64,000 nucleotides of DNA from Terriglobia bacterium (GCA_020072965.1 JAIQFY010000008.1:62001-126000); one strand, 5' to 3'. Numbered from the stretch's first letter, positions 9,030-19,052 are shown. The notes: generated by a model not told the origin, from the sequence alone. Numbers and translations are program-made.

Positions 9030-11753
9030 TCACAACATCCGCTCAAGGATGCCGGGGACCTGAGCCAGGGCCTCGGACAACTTTTCAGGATTTTTGCCGC
9101 CGGCTTCGGCGATGTCAGCCCGGCCGCCCCCTCCACCCTCCACCACCGCCGCAATCTCTTTCACGATTTTTCCGGCATTGAGACGATGGGTCAGGTCCTT
9201 GGTAATGGCGGTAATCAATGAAACCTTTCCGTCAGTTTTCATTCCCAGCACCACGACGCCTGAGCCCAACTGGTTCCGGTACTCGTCTGCCAGCAACCGG
9301 AGGTTGGCTTGGCTGACGTCGTTCACTTCTCGAACCAGATAGGAAACATCTTTAACCCTTTTGGGCTCATGCGTGGGACTTGGGGCGGCCGACTCCCGGG
9401 TTCGAACGAGCTTTCGTTCCAGCTCCTCGATTTTCTTACGGAGTTGCGATTCCTGCTCAGAGAGCTTTTCAACCGCCTCGACAACTGCACCGCGCGGCGC
9501 CCGCAACGTTTCTGCGAGGTATGAAAAGTCTTGGAAGTACTTATAGAACTCCTCGACCGCCCTTTCCCCCGTGATGGCCTCAATCCGGCGTACCCCTGAG
9601 GAGATGGACGATTCCGAGATAATCTTGAAAAGACCGATATCCCCGGTGCGGAGAACATGCGTCCCACCACATAATTCCTTGCTGAATCCAGGGATGGTCA
9701 CCACGCGCACCCGATGGCTGTATTTCTCCCCGAAGAACGCGAGCGCCCCGCTGCTCAAGGCACTATCCAGATCCATGACGTCCTTCGAGACCGGTTTGTT
9801 CTCCCGAATCTGTTCGTTGACGAGCCGCTCGATTTCAGCAATCTCCTGGTCGGAGAGGGGGGCATAATGCGTGAAGTCAAACCGCAGGCGATCCTCCGCG
9901 ACCAGAGATCCCGCTTGCTTGACGTGGGGGCCGAGGACTTCGCGCAGGGCTGCGTGCATCAGGTGAGTCGCGGAGTGATTCAAAACGATCCGTTGGCGTC
10001 TCCGGGCATCGACCCGCGCTACCAGCCTGTCACCAGTTCTGATCTCGCCGCCCTCCACCAGGACCTTGTGCACAATCAGGCCCGTGAGCGGGGAGTAAGT
10101 GTCGAGCACCGCAATCCGGGCCTCCTCATTCTCCAACATCCCACGGTCGCCGATCTGGCCGCCACTTTCGGCATAGAAGGGCGTCCGGTCCAATACGATT
10201 TCGCCTTCCTCGTGCAGTTTCAACAAGGGTACTTCGCGATCGCCCGAGAGAAGGGCGCGAATGGTGGTGGAGGGAAGGACCGTTCCTTCATAGCCGGCAA
10301 ACTCGACTGCCCCCTGTTCAGCCACTTTTCGGTAGACGTCCTTCACCTGCTTCTTGTCAATGCCTTTCCAGCTTTCGCGGGCGCGCATCCGCTGCCGATC
10401 CATCTCCTTCCTGAATCCTTCCCAGTCCACGGTGTAACCGCGTTGTTCCGCGATATACTCGATCAGGTCTTCCCGCAATCCATAAGTATCATACAGCCGG
10501 AATACTTCCTCTCCCGGGACCGGAACCAAAGGAACAGGAGATCCCTTCCGCCTGGCTTCATCCACGGCGGCCAGGTGTTGTTCCTCGTGGGCCTCAAGAA
10601 TCCTGTTGAATTCCCGGATCCCGACAGAAAGAGTCGTTGAGAACAGGCTCTCCTCGATTTTTACTGTGCGGGTCACAACGCCCCTGGAATCGGCAAGTTC
10701 GGGATAAGGGACATCCATCTGGTCAGAGACAAATTCCGTGATCTTGTAAAAGAAGGGAAGTTCCAGTCCGAGTTTCTTGCCATGCCACAAGGCCCTTCGC
10801 ATGATCTTCCGGAGGACGTAGGCACGTCCGTCGTTGCCGGGGAAAACGCCATCGGTGATAAGGAAGGCAGCAGCCCGTGCATGGTCGGCAATTACCCGCA
10901 TGGAAACTCCCTCTTCGCTCGAATAGGTGTATTCCTTTCCGGCATACTCGGCAATGACCTCGATGATGGGCCGGATGAGGTCACTCTCGTAATTCGAACG
11001 GACACCCTGAAGGACGGCTGCAATCCGTTCCAATCCCATCCCAGTGTCCACTGAGGGTTTCGGCAGGGGGGTCATTTGGGCGTCGGCGCCTCGATTGAAC
11101 TGCATGAAGACCAGGTTCCAAAGTTCAATCGTGGTGTCCCCGGGACCGTTCACATGTTCCGACCGGTTATCCGCCTTCCGGTCTCCGAGGTAGTAGTGAA
11201 TCTCGGAGCAGGGGCCGCATGGCCCGGTCTCTCCCATGGCCCAGAAGTTGTCTTTCTCTCCGAAACGCAGGATGCGGGCCGCACTGGCACCGACCTTCTT
11301 CCAGAGCTCGAAGGCCTCATCGTCGTCTGTGTACACGGTAAACCAGAGGCGGTCGACCTCGAGTTGAAACTCGCGGGTCATCAGATCCCAGGCGTAGAAG
11401 ATCGCGTCTTCCTTGAAATAATCGCCAAAGGAGAAGTTTCCCAGCATTTCAAAGAACGTATGGTGCCGCGCGGTCTTCCCGACCTCTTCCAGATCGTTGT
11501 GTTTGCCTCCCGCTCGCACACATTTTTGCGAGGACGTAGCGCGCTGGTAATCTCGTTTCTCATTTCCAAGAAAGACATCCTTGAATTGGTTCATTCCGGC
11601 GTTGGCAAATAGCAGGGTTGGATCATTGGCGGGAAGCAGGGGGGAGCTTTTGACGATCTTGTGCCCATTCTTCTCGAAGTACTTTAGAAAGGCGGTACGA
11701 ATCTCGTGGCCGGTCAATTCCAATTCTCCCCGGATGACTTCTGAGTCATCCAC
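9030..11753 (-). CDS. alaS: Alanyl-tRNA synthetase
   Basis: 907 residues, full length for the family. The class II catalytic core is N-terminal (HHTFFEMLGNFSFGDYF, GMGLERIAAVLQG), the editing domain carries NHSATHLMHAAL and CGGTHV, and a DHHA1 domain with GGGGGRADIAEAGG is C-terminal. It charges tRNA-Ala in the cytoplasm and clears mis-charged Ser/Gly. recX lies directly upstream on the same strand, the classic recX-alaS neighbourhood, although recA itself is not in the window. Confidence 0.98.
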   Translation of the reverse strand: MDDSEVIRGELELTGHEIRTAFLKYFEKNGHKIVKSSPLLPANDPTLLFANAGMNQFKDVFLGNEKRDYQRATSSQKCVRAGGKHNDLEEVGKTARHHTFFEMLGNFSFGDYFKEDAIFYAWDLMTREFQLEVDRLWFTVYTDDDEAFELWKKVGASAARILRFGEKDNFWAMGETGPCGPCSEIHYYLGDRKADNRSEHVNGPGDTTIELWNLVFMQFNRGADAQMTPLPKPSVDTGMGLERIAAVLQGVRSNYESDLIRPIIEVIAEYAGKEYTYSSEEGVSMRVIADHARAAAFLITDGVFPGNDGRAYVLRKIMRRALWHGKKLGLELPFFYKITEFVSDQMDVPYPELADSRGVVTRTVKIEESLFSTTLSVGIREFNRILEAHEEQHLAAVDEARRKGSPVPLVPVPGEEVFRLYDTYGLREDLIEYIAEQRGYTVDWEGFRKEMDRQRMRARESWKGIDKKQVKDVYRKVAEQGAVEFAGYEGTVLPSTTIRALLSGDREVPLLKLHEEGEIVLDRTPFYAESGGQIGDRGMLENEEARIAVLDTYSPLTGLIVHKVLVEGGEIRTGDRLVARVDARRRQRIVLNHSATHLMHAALREVLGPHVKQAGSLVAEDRLRFDFTHYAPLSDQEIAEIERLVNEQIRENKPVSKDVMDLDSALSSGALAFFGEKYSHRVRVVTIPGFSKELCGGTHVLRTGDIGLFKIISESSISSGVRRIEAITGERAVEEFYKYFQDFSYLAETLRAPRGAVVEAVEKLSEQESQLRKKIEELERKLVRTRESAAPSPTHEPKRVKDVSYLVREVNDVSQANLRLLADEYRNQLGSGVVVLGMKTDGKVSLITAITKDLTHRLNAGKIVKEIAAVVEGGGGGRADIAEAGGKNPEKLSEALAQVPGILERML

Positions 11754-11817
11754 GCTTAATCAAACTAACCTGGACGTCTGTTTCTCGATCCGCGCACGGA
11801 GGTCCCCCTGGGTCGAT

Positions 11818-12339
11818 TCACTCGAGCTCCTCCCCGGATAGACCCAATTCCCGGGGGGAAATATGATGTCGGCGCAACTCGCGTAGAATTCGATCCGTGT
11901 TAAAGCCGGCCCGGACGAGTTGATCGTAGATTTTCTTTACCTTCTTCCGGGTCCAGGAACCGGATGTTCCTTTCAATTTCGCTTCCAGGGCCTGCCGCAG
12001 GAGTTCATCTTCATCGAGGGAGCCGAAGACCTCGTCGAGCGCCTGCTCCGCAATCGCGGGTGCAATGCCGCGGGATTTCAGCTCCTGGGCCACCCGGCGG
12101 CGTCCCTGTTTCTTTACAGTCACACGGCGCCGGGCCGTTTGAACGGCGTATTTTATATCATCGAGGTAGCCCCGTGCGACGCATTTATCGAGGGCGAAGT
12201 CGATGAGCGTTCCGTCTTCGCACCGCTTTTCGAGGAGCCGGCGCATTTCCCATCGGGATCGGTTTTTCTGAGAGAGAAGTCTGAGGGCGCGGTCATAGAC
12301 CTCGGCTTCGCTGGCGATCGATTCTCGCGAGGGCTTCAT
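11818..12339 (-). CDS. recX: Regulatory protein RecX
   Basis: 173 residues. Helical RecX repeats are clear: YDRALRLLSQKNRSRWEMRRLL, a second with LDDIKYAVQTARRRV, and a third after YDQLVRAGFNTDRILRELRR. RecX binds RecA filaments and caps their growth. It sits 64 bp before alaS and 15 bp after the pilT stop, all on the minus strand. Confidence 0.93.
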   Translation of the reverse strand: MKPSRESIASEAEVYDRALRLLSQKNRSRWEMRRLLEKRCEDGTLIDFALDKCVARGYLDDIKYAVQTARRRVTVKKQGRRRVAQELKSRGIAPAIAEQALDEVFGSLDEDELLRQALEAKLKGTSGSWTRKKVKKIYDQLVRAGFNTDRILRELRRHHISPRELGLSGEELE

Positions 12340-12354
12340 GACCGCGTAAGCAGG

Positions 12355-13500
12355 CTAACCCCGTTGGGAAACCCGCTGAATGGAGTCCCTGAGCGTTGAG
12401 TCCATATCATCGCGCGCCAAATCTGAGGTCGAGCGGATTCCTTGCACCCGCAACTTAAACTCATCCGGATTCGAAGCGTTCTTGAACGCCTCGTCATAAG
12501 TAATCAGCTCGGACTTGAAGAGGCCATAAAGGGACTGGTCGAATGTTTGCATGCCGTACTGCGTGGTGCCTTGCGCAATCGCGTCCCGGATGATGCGTGT
12601 TTTTTCGGGCGTCACAACGCAATCCCGGATGTATTCGGTGGACACCAGGATCTCGACCGCCGGGACACGCCCGACGCCGTCAGCCTGACGCACCAACCGC
12701 ATGGAGATGACGGAGCGCAGAATGGTTGCGAGTTGGAGCCGGATCTGGTTCTGCTGGTGGGGCGGAAACATGGTGATGATGCGCTGAACGGCCTCGGTGG
12801 CATCAATGGTGTGCAAAGTGCTTAGGACGAGGTGGCCGGTTTCCGCCGCGGTGATCGCGGTCTCGATAGTTTCCAGGTCGCGCATTTCGCCCACGAGGAT
12901 GATGTCGGGATCTTCGCGCAGGGCGCTGCGCAAGGCATCATGGAAACTCTTCGTGTCGATGTCCACCTCGCGCTGATTCACGAACCCCCTCTTGTCGGTG
13001 TGAAGAAATTCGATCGGGTCCTCAATGGTAATAATATTCTCGCAGCGCTTTTGATTCATGAGGTCGATCATCGTTGCCAGCGTGGTCGTCTTGCCGCTTC
13101 CCGTGGTTCCCGTAACCAGGACCAACCCGCGGGCTTCGTCGCAGATCTGTTCGATGACGGGAGGCATATGCAGCTCTTCGAGGGTGAGGATTTTCGTCGG
13201 AATGACGCGCATCACGATACAGACCGTGCCGCGTTGCTGGAAAATATTGCACCGGAACCGACCCACCCCGGTGATGCCGTAAGCCATATCAAGTTCGAAG
13301 TTGTCCTTGAATTTCTGCTTCTGGCGATTGGACATGATGCTGAATGCCATGTTCAGGGTGTCTTCAGCGGAGAGGCGACGGACCTCAGTCACCGGTACCA
13401 GTTCTCCATGGACCCGGATGTGGGGATGGTTTCCCGCCTTTAAGTGAAGGTCCGAGGCGCCCTTTTCACAGGCAATGCGAAGTAAATCATCGATGATCAT
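12355..13500 (-). CDS. pilT: PilT/PilU-type twitching ATPase
   Basis: 381 residues from the ATG complementary to 13498-13500 (MIIDDLLRIACEKGASDLHLK); a longer frame reaching 13575 would overlap ilvE and lacks family similarity in the extra 25 residues. Walker A is GTTGSGKTTT, the Asp box is IEDPIEFLH, Walker B is ILVGEMRDLET, and AAETGHLVLSTLHT is the AIRAGHL-like segment of the retraction ATPases. It powers type IV pilus depolymerisation at the inner membrane. No other pilus gene is in the window, so it is an orphan locus here. PilU is an alternative name. Confidence 0.9.
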   Translation of the reverse strand: MIIDDLLRIACEKGASDLHLKAGNHPHIRVHGELVPVTEVRRLSAEDTLNMAFSIMSNRQKQKFKDNFELDMAYGITGVGRFRCNIFQQRGTVCIVMRVIPTKILTLEELHMPPVIEQICDEARGLVLVTGTTGSGKTTTLATMIDLMNQKRCENIITIEDPIEFLHTDKRGFVNQREVDIDTKSFHDALRSALREDPDIILVGEMRDLETIETAITAAETGHLVLSTLHTIDATEAVQRIITMFPPHQQNQIRLQLATILRSVISMRLVRQADGVGRVPAVEILVSTEYIRDCVVTPEKTRIIRDAIAQGTTQYGMQTFDQSLYGLFKSELITYDEAFKNASNPDEFKLRVQGIRSTSDLARDDMDSTLRDSIQRVSQRG

Positions 13501-13532
13501 GGAACCCCAACTTTCTGCAGCGCCCTTCCTGC

Positions 13533-14477
13533 TCACGCGTTGACAAGGTTCGTTGCGTTGGCAAAAGTCAGCCATCCATAGCGGTCCGGCTTGTTGCCAT
13601 TCACGATGCCAAAGAACTCCTTCTGGATTTCCTCCGTAACGGGACCTCGCCGCCCGTCGGCGATCTTGATCCGGTCAATAGAACGGACGGGGGTGATTTC
13701 CACCGCCGTCCCAGCAAAAAACACCTCGTCTGCAAGATAAAGGAACTCCCGCGGGATCACTCGTTCGATCACCTCGATTTGGGCATCCCTGCAAATCTTG
13801 AAGACCGAAGTACGAGTGATGCCCGGAAGGATTGAGGAGCTGATGGGGGGGGTGTAAACCACTCCGTCGCGGACGGTAAAGACGTTTTCGCCGCTGCCTT
13901 CACTCACGAACCCTTCCGAAGTCAGGGCAATTCCCTCGGCATAGCCGTTGACCAGTGCCTCCATCTTGATGAGTTGCGAATTCATGTAATTCGCACCGGC
14001 CTTTGCCATGGCCGGAAGGGTGTTGGGAGCCATCCGCGCCCAGGAGGAAACGCACGCATCCACCCCGTTTTCGAGAGCATCCTCGCCAAGATACTTGCCC
14101 CACGGATAGCACGCCAAATACACATCAATGGGGGCAGGGAAAGGATTGACGCCGATGTCGCCATAGCCTCGCAATACAATGGGGCGGATGTAACACTGCT
14201 CCAACCGGTTGACTCGAACCAGCTCCAGAATGGCATTCGAAATTTGCTCCGGGGTGTATGGGATTTCGATTCGATAAACCTTACAGGAATCGAAAAGACG
14301 CTCAATGTGATCGGAGAGCCGGAACACCGCGGGTCCCTTTGGAGTCTTGTAACAACGGATCCCTTCAAAAATGGACGAACCATAATTGACGACATGTGAA
14401 AGGACATGAATTGTCGCATCATCCCAGTCAATCATTTTCCCATTCGCCCAGATTTTGGAGGCTTTAACAATCGGCAT
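13533..14477 (-). CDS. ilvE: Branched-chain amino acid aminotransferase
   Basis: 314 residues, fold-type IV PLP enzyme that transfers the amino group to 2-oxo acids of Leu, Ile and Val. The start is at [19 protein letters not shown]. The PLP lysine is the K in [24 protein letters not shown] and [11 protein letters not shown] are the phosphate-binding blocks. [15 protein letters not shown] matches the IlvE rather than the D-amino acid transaminase branch. Stop lies 33 bp before pilT start. Confidence 0.95.
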   Translation of the reverse strand: MPIVKASKIWANGKMIDWDDATIHVLSHVVNYGSSIFEGIRCYKTPKGPAVFRLSDHIERLFDSCKVYRIEIPYTPEQISNAILELVRVNRLEQCYIRPIVLRGYGDIGVNPFPAPIDVYLACYPWGKYLGEDALENGVDACVSSWARMAPNTLPAMAKAGANYMNSQLIKMEALVNGYAEGIALTSEGFVSEGSGENVFTVRDGVVYTPPISSSILPGITRTSVFKICRDAQIEVIERVIPREFLYLADEVFFAGTAVEITPVRSIDRIKIADGRRGPVTEEIQKEFFGIVNGNKPDRYGWLTFANATNLVNA

Positions 14478-14690
14478 GCGTCTGCTCCTTTGGAGGATTT
14501 GTTGGCCCGGGCAAGGCCGGTTATGCCCGCATCCAACTTGCGGCGGATTATAACATAATCACAACAGAAGGAACTGCTGGAATTATCCTGAAATTCGAAA
14601 TTTGGGAGTTTTGACCCTCTCGCCTGGGCCTGTTCCGGGATTCAGATCCTCGTGACTTGGAAAATGCAGAATGGATTTGCCTGGTGAGTA

Positions 14691-15521
14691 TCACAGCACG
14701 TCGGCAAAGGACCGGCGGGTGCGGTAAAACCAGGCGTAGCCCAACCAGAAAACCAGGAGCGATCCCACGGTCAAGAGCGCCAAACCGCGAACTTCCACCA
14801 TTTTTCCTTCCAGAAAGATCCGTCGGTAGTTGCTCACAAGGGTATACATCGGGTTGAGCACGAAGACGGTCTTGAAGAGGCCGGGCACGCGGGCCCGCAG
14901 GATAATCTCCTCCGGATAAAAAATCGGCGTCAGGAATAACCAGGCGGTCAGGATCAGGTTCAAAAAGTTGGCGATGTCGCGGATGAAGACCGTCAGGCTT
15001 GCCAGAATCCAGCCCAAGCCCAGGGTGAGCAAAACTTGAGGGATCAGGACGAAGGGAAAGAGCGCCACAGTGGGATGGAGTGAGTGTTTGAACACCAAGA
15101 TGGCGACGAGCAGAATCAGAATTCCGATGCCTTCGGTAATCAAGGCGGAAAGCATTATGTTGATGGGAAGGATCTGAGTGGGGAAAACCAGTTTCTTCAC
15201 AAAATTGGAGTTTTCCAGCACGACCGTGCTTGAACGGGAGAGCGACTCGCTGAACGCCAGCCAGGGGAGCATCCCGCAGAAGAGGTAGAGAACAAAAGAG
15301 GTCGGCGAGGCGTCGGTCCCAAAACGGACATTCATGATCAATGAGAAGGTGACAGTGTAGACGCAAATCATGAAGGCGGGCTGGATCAGGGTCCAGAAGA
15401 GACCGACCGAGGAGGCCCGGTAGCGCGACATGAAGTCTCGCTTCGTGAGAGTGGAGATAAGCTGGGCGTTGGTCACCATGTCCAGGAAAGGCAAGTACAT
15501 CACTCTAATTAGTTTTTTCAT
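14691..15521 (-). CDS. ABC-2 type polysaccharide/polyol exporter permease
   Basis: 276 residues from ATG at 15521 (MKKLIRVMYLPFLDMV); a longer frame to 15587 lies inside the upstream methyltransferase gene. Six hydrophobic segments and the conserved RYRASSVGLFWTLIQP and LTPIFYPEE blocks identify the ABC-2 family that exports O-antigen, capsule or teichoic acid chains. The start overlaps the end of the methyltransferase by 17 bp, so translation is probably coupled. The expected ATPase partner is not adjacent and no polysaccharide gene is seen in the window. Confidence 0.85.
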   Translation of the reverse strand: MKKLIRVMYLPFLDMVTNAQLISTLTKRDFMSRYRASSVGLFWTLIQPAFMICVYTVTFSLIMNVRFGTDASPTSFVLYLFCGMLPWLAFSESLSRSSTVVLENSNFVKKLVFPTQILPINIMLSALITEGIGILILLVAILVFKHSLHPTVALFPFVLIPQVLLTLGLGWILASLTVFIRDIANFLNLILTAWLFLTPIFYPEEIILRARVPGLFKTVFVLNPMYTLVSNYRRIFLEGKMVEVRGLALLTVGSLLVFWLGYAWFYRTRRSFADVL

Positions 15522-16311
15522 GTCTTCGGATTTCGTAGAGAAGAATCCCCGTGGCGATTGCAACATTGAGCGACTGGACTGATTCATTCATGGGGATTCG
15601 AACCTGGCTCTGGCAGGCGGCCAGGGTACCCTCCGGGAGACCTGCGGCCTCCCGCCCGATAAACAACGCCAAAGGCGGATGAAACGGGTGTGTTTCGATG
15701 GACTGTCGCGCCTGAAGCGAAGTCGCGACAGTGTCGATCCGGTGTACCTTGAATGCCCCGAGGAGATCGGTCTCCTGCAATCCCTGAAATATGGGAACGC
15801 GGAAGATGGAGCCCGCACTGGCGCGCACCGCCTTCGGATTGAACGGGCTGACGGTCTCCCGGGTCGCGAGGATCGCGGTCACCCCAAAGGCTTCGGCACT
15901 ACGAATGATGGTGCCCAGGTTTCCCGGGTCCTGAAGTTGAACAAGCACCAGGAACAACCCCTTTTTTTCCGATAACAGTGACTCCAGGTTCCATTGAGGC
16001 AGTTGCACCAGTCCCAGAATACCGGCCGGCGTCTCTGTATCGGCAATTGCGGTCATCAGGTCGGGGCTGACTCTATAGACACGAGTCCGCTGCTCCATGA
16101 GCCAGCGCCGCAAACCCGGATCCAGGAGAGAGGTATCATGGACCAAAAGGGAATCAACGGCAGCCCTGCTCTTGAACGCTTCCTGAAGCAGCAGGGGCCC
16201 TTCGAAAGGGAGCAGGCCGCGTTCACTCAATTCTCCCCGCCTTAAGGCCGCACGGATTTCTTTAACCAAAGCATTGTGGCGGCTCTTGATTTCTTCAAAT
16301 TCTTCGGCCAT
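15505..16311 (-). CDS. SpoU/TrmH-family RNA 2'-O-ribose methyltransferase
   Basis: 268 residues from ATG at 16311 (MAEEFEEIKSRHNALVKEI); the longer frame to 16509 overlaps the next gene and adds unrelated sequence. An N-terminal substrate-binding part (about 1-100) is followed by the knotted SPOUT domain: QDPGNLGTIIRSAEAFG, LFIGREAAGLPE and IPMNESVQSLNVAIATGILLYEI, the three SpoU motifs. It methylates 23S rRNA or tRNA ribose; the exact site cannot be told from sequence. Confidence 0.92.
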   Translation of the reverse strand: MAEEFEEIKSRHNALVKEIRAALRRGELSERGLLPFEGPLLLQEAFKSRAAVDSLLVHDTSLLDPGLRRWLMEQRTRVYRVSPDLMTAIADTETPAGILGLVQLPQWNLESLLSEKKGLFLVLVQLQDPGNLGTIIRSAEAFGVTAILATRETVSPFNPKAVRASAGSIFRVPIFQGLQETDLLGAFKVHRIDTVATSLQARQSIETHPFHPPLALFIGREAAGLPEGTLAACQSQVRIPMNESVQSLNVAIATGILLYEIRRHEKTN

Positions 16312-16339
16312 GACTGCCGCACCCGGCGGTGTAGTTCCC

Positions 16340-17572
16340 TTAGAGTATTCTTCGGTAGATATTAAATCCCACTGTGAGAATATTGCCGCCCAGGATCTGC
16401 TGGCCTGTGGTTGTTGCCTGCGTCTTTGAGACCACCAGCGAGAAAACATGCCTCTGGGTCGCTCGCTGAATTCCGAAGGAAACCGTCGGTTGTGTGCCGG
16501 CGGGTACATAACCCGCCACGCGGGGAATATACTCGGCCACCAGCGCTGATCGGGATGTTAATTTGAGCGAGCCGGCCATTCCCAGTGCTACCGTGTTATT
16601 TCGGGTCGTTGTGGGGTCAAATAGGAACCGCGTGTGGCCGGAGAAGGTGGGAACAAAGGCCAGTTCCAGGCGGTTCCATAACGACCGGGACACGACAATC
16701 TGAAAATTTCCGCCATAAAAGTGTTCAAAGAACTCCCGGTTTGCAACCGTAAGCTTGAAGTTATTGCGGCCTTCGACTGAGCCATAGGCTTTCAACGAGA
16801 AGGGGTCCCCCTCCGATTCTCTGAGAATCGAAATTTCCCCGCCCAGTTCAATCGTCTTGAACAGGGGGCTGCGATAGGCGCGCACCGCAATTCTGTCGGT
16901 AATCCCGTACGTCACTCCAAAGGAGGAAATAGAGAAACTGTCAAATCCGAAAAGATTGCTGGGACCTCCGCCCTTTGTCTCATCAAAAGGTGGACTCGAA
17001 AAACGGTGGGAGAATTGCAAATTCAAGGAGTGCCGGGCATAGGGAACCGCTGACGGCAGATTCACAAAGTAGTGGTCTAATACGACGGGTGCAGCTTTTT
17101 CCCTGGGAGCGACTCCGGGGGATGGCGGGACCGGGGAAGTTGAAGGGGCCGCACTGGAGGGAGGTCCGGCCGTTTGGAAGCTCTTCCTGGCTGTGTCGAT
17201 TTGAATCTTCTCCCCGTTCACCTCCACTACAACAAGGTTCGGATTTCTCGGGTCAAACTGGACGCTGGGGCGATGCGAGGAGCGCGGCTCAGAGAGAAAT
17301 CGATCCGGGAAGCTGGCACGCAATTCCACAGTGATCTTGTGAAGCCCTTTCTCAAACGCCTGACCAAAGACATTGCGCTCTCCGCCCCCGCTGGGGTTAT
17401 TGTGGCAGGTCGAGCACTGGCCGTGCCACGCCGGGATGGAATAAGGGTCCTGGTCGAACAGAAGCATGTACTGGGGACGGGCGAAGACGGGGTTCATGAT
17501 TGTGCCAAAGGTCACGACTGCGAGCAAACCAAACCCGCACCATGTTGCCCATTTGAGTTTTTGGGTTCTCAT
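16340..17572 (-). CDS. CxxCH-containing protein with DUF5777-like barrel
   Basis: 410 residues. A signal peptide (1-32) is followed by a single heme c motif (CSTCHNNPSGGG, about residues 52-63), a Pro/Ala linker about 135-160, and a C-terminal beta-rich region of about 240 residues with features of the DUF5777 outer-membrane barrel family (alternating strands, HSLNLQFSHRF, final strand ending in IYRRIL). The combination suggests an outer-membrane barrel carrying one periplasmic heme, perhaps an electron conduit or a lipid/redox carrier; function is inferred. Only one CxxCH is present and the axial ligand is not evident. Confidence 0.78.
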   Translation of the reverse strand: MRTQKLKWATWCGFGLLAVVTFGTIMNPVFARPQYMLLFDQDPYSIPAWHGQCSTCHNNPSGGGERNVFGQAFEKGLHKITVELRASFPDRFLSEPRSSHRPSVQFDPRNPNLVVVEVNGEKIQIDTARKSFQTAGPPSSAAPSTSPVPPSPGVAPREKAAPVVLDHYFVNLPSAVPYARHSLNLQFSHRFSSPPFDETKGGGPSNLFGFDSFSISSFGVTYGITDRIAVRAYRSPLFKTIELGGEISILRESEGDPFSLKAYGSVEGRNNFKLTVANREFFEHFYGGNFQIVVSRSLWNRLELAFVPTFSGHTRFLFDPTTTRNNTVALGMAGSLKLTSRSALVAEYIPRVAGYVPAGTQPTVSFGIQRATQRHVFSLVVSKTQATTTGQQILGGNILTVGFNIYRRIL

Positions 17573-17885
17573 CTGTAAGACTCCAAGACTGAATTTGGCC
17601 TCATGTGGGTTCCAGGCTTCCAGAACTCACCGCAGGAACTCATTGTGTCTTATCCCAATTCGTTCGGATATTACACGATTTCCTTTTGCGTGCACAACGT
17701 GGGAGATCTTGGAGGGGAGATCGGAAGTCATGCCGCGTCCCGGATGAATCGGTCGGAGGCCGGAATTTGAGTCAGGGTTCCGGGTGCTGACGGGAAGGGG
17801 CGTCGCCCTAGTGCTTGCGGAGAGGGTTCAAGGTCCTAAGGATTTCGAACTTCAGGTTAAGTCAGACCATGGGAGGGGATGCAGG
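17573..17885. other. Intergenic region, no gene
   Basis: About 310 bp between two minus-strand genes. It should hold the promoter of the heme/barrel gene on the minus strand, but no clear box or terminator hairpin was recognised. Confidence 0.35.
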
Positions 17886-18566
17886 TCATTTTTTAATCTT
17901 GAAGGTCTTGTCAGAGATGCGCTTATTTCTTTCCACGTCATCGAAATCAATCGTCAGGGAATCTCCCGAGGGCTCAAGCATCTTTTGGCGCACGGGCAGC
18001 CAGGATTCCATGTCGAGCCATACCTCCTGAGTGGAAAAGAACGATTTCACCTTGGTGTCGCGTGGGGTCAGGATCAATTTGACAGTCTTTCTTCCCTCGA
18101 TCCTCTCCTCTCCGAAATAACGGATGGAATACGTCTTCCGAAGTGATTCTCCCGAGGATCCCACGCCGGCGAGCAAGCCCAGTTCCGCTTTGTTTTGGAG
18201 CGATTCGCTGCCCAAATCAAACTCATCGAGCTTCTTGATTTTGGGGTAATAAATTGAAACCTTTCCATCAGCAATCAGGATTTCCCGCTTCGCCGGGTCC
18301 TTGAATTCGAGCTTGATCATGTTTCCGCGTCGTTCGTGCTGAAACCAAAGGCGGCCGTTTTCCACCGAGGTGTCGTCCACTACCTTGGTGTAGGTCGTAT
18401 TCCTGATTTTTGCCTGAAGGGTATGGAAGTTAGCGGCGGCCTTGTCCAGCTCCGTCAGGACGTGCTCCACCTGCGGGTCCTCTTTCTGGGCCCACCCCAT
18501 CAGGGGGAGGGAGACCAGAAGGAGGGTGGTCAGTGTAAGAATGGATACAGCGAGACGCGGTTTCAT
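17886..18566 (-). CDS. LolA-like outer membrane lipoprotein carrier
   Basis: 226 residues. Signal peptide about 1-26 (LPLMGWAQ). The rest is the LolA/LppX half-barrel: TLQAKIRNTTYTKV early, WFQHERRGNMIKLEFKDPAKREIL, a YFGEER block, and VWLDMESWLPVRQKMLEPSGD near the end. The family carries lipoproteins or lipids across the periplasm. It lies 100 bp downstream of a small membrane protein and next to an ABC transporter, suggesting one functional unit. Confidence 0.88.
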   Translation of the reverse strand: MKPRLAVSILTLTTLLLVSLPLMGWAQKEDPQVEHVLTELDKAAANFHTLQAKIRNTTYTKVVDDTSVENGRLWFQHERRGNMIKLEFKDPAKREILIADGKVSIYYPKIKKLDEFDLGSESLQNKAELGLLAGVGSSGESLRKTYSIRYFGEERIEGRKTVKLILTPRDTKVKSFFSTQEVWLDMESWLPVRQKMLEPSGDSLTIDFDDVERNKRISDKTFKIKK

Positions 18567-18665
18567 CGATTGTCACCACTCATTCTAGTGATCCGCACAG
18601 AAAAATCAATCATGAAAATATCCGGGTAGATTTTCTTGCCGGCGGGATCGGGCGAGGGGACGGAT

Positions 18666-19052
18666 TTACTCGATCACCCAGACACGGAACCCTTCGAGTT
18701 TTTGATCCTCGTCGAAGACCGGTTCAATGCGCTGGATTCTGATCGAACGGTGCAGGTTCTTCTGAAGTTCCTCCTGGAGCACTCGGGTCAGGGCTTGATT
18801 GTCGGACTGGAGCTCCTTGTAATGAGAAAACACCTGGGCCCTCAGATGGTACACCTGCACCGGGCCCTGGTGAGATTCTTGAATGACCGTATCACTCAGA
18901 TTGAGCGGAAGGGGTTCGTCATGGAAGATTCTCCGGGGGGTGAAAAAGATGAAGAGCAGAATAGCGGCCACCATCAAGTCATACTGCCACGTGCCCCGGG
19001 CATACCTCCAGAACAGGGCATTCTTAAAAACCAAAAAGATCTTGTGGAACAT
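18666..19052 (-). CDS. Small single-pass membrane protein, unknown
   Basis: 128 residues. One transmembrane helix (YDLMVAAILLFIFFTP, about 24-39) near the N-terminus, then a soluble domain with a helical region (SHYKELQSDNQALTRVLQEEL). No family is recognised. It lies between the ABC ATPase (100 bp upstream) and the LolA-like gene on the same strand, so it may belong to the same system. Confidence 0.65.
   Translation of the reverse strand: MFHKIFLVFKNALFWRYARGTWQYDLMVAAILLFIFFTPRRIFHDEPLPLNLSDTVIQESHQGPVQVYHLRAQVFSHYKELQSDNQALTRVLQEELQKNLHRSIRIQRIEPVFDEDQKLEGFRVWVIE

Noticed and set aside
14548-15366. Long minus-strand frame of 272 codons
   Set aside because: Shadow of the ABC-2 permease in another frame; high Arg/Pro/His content and no motif.
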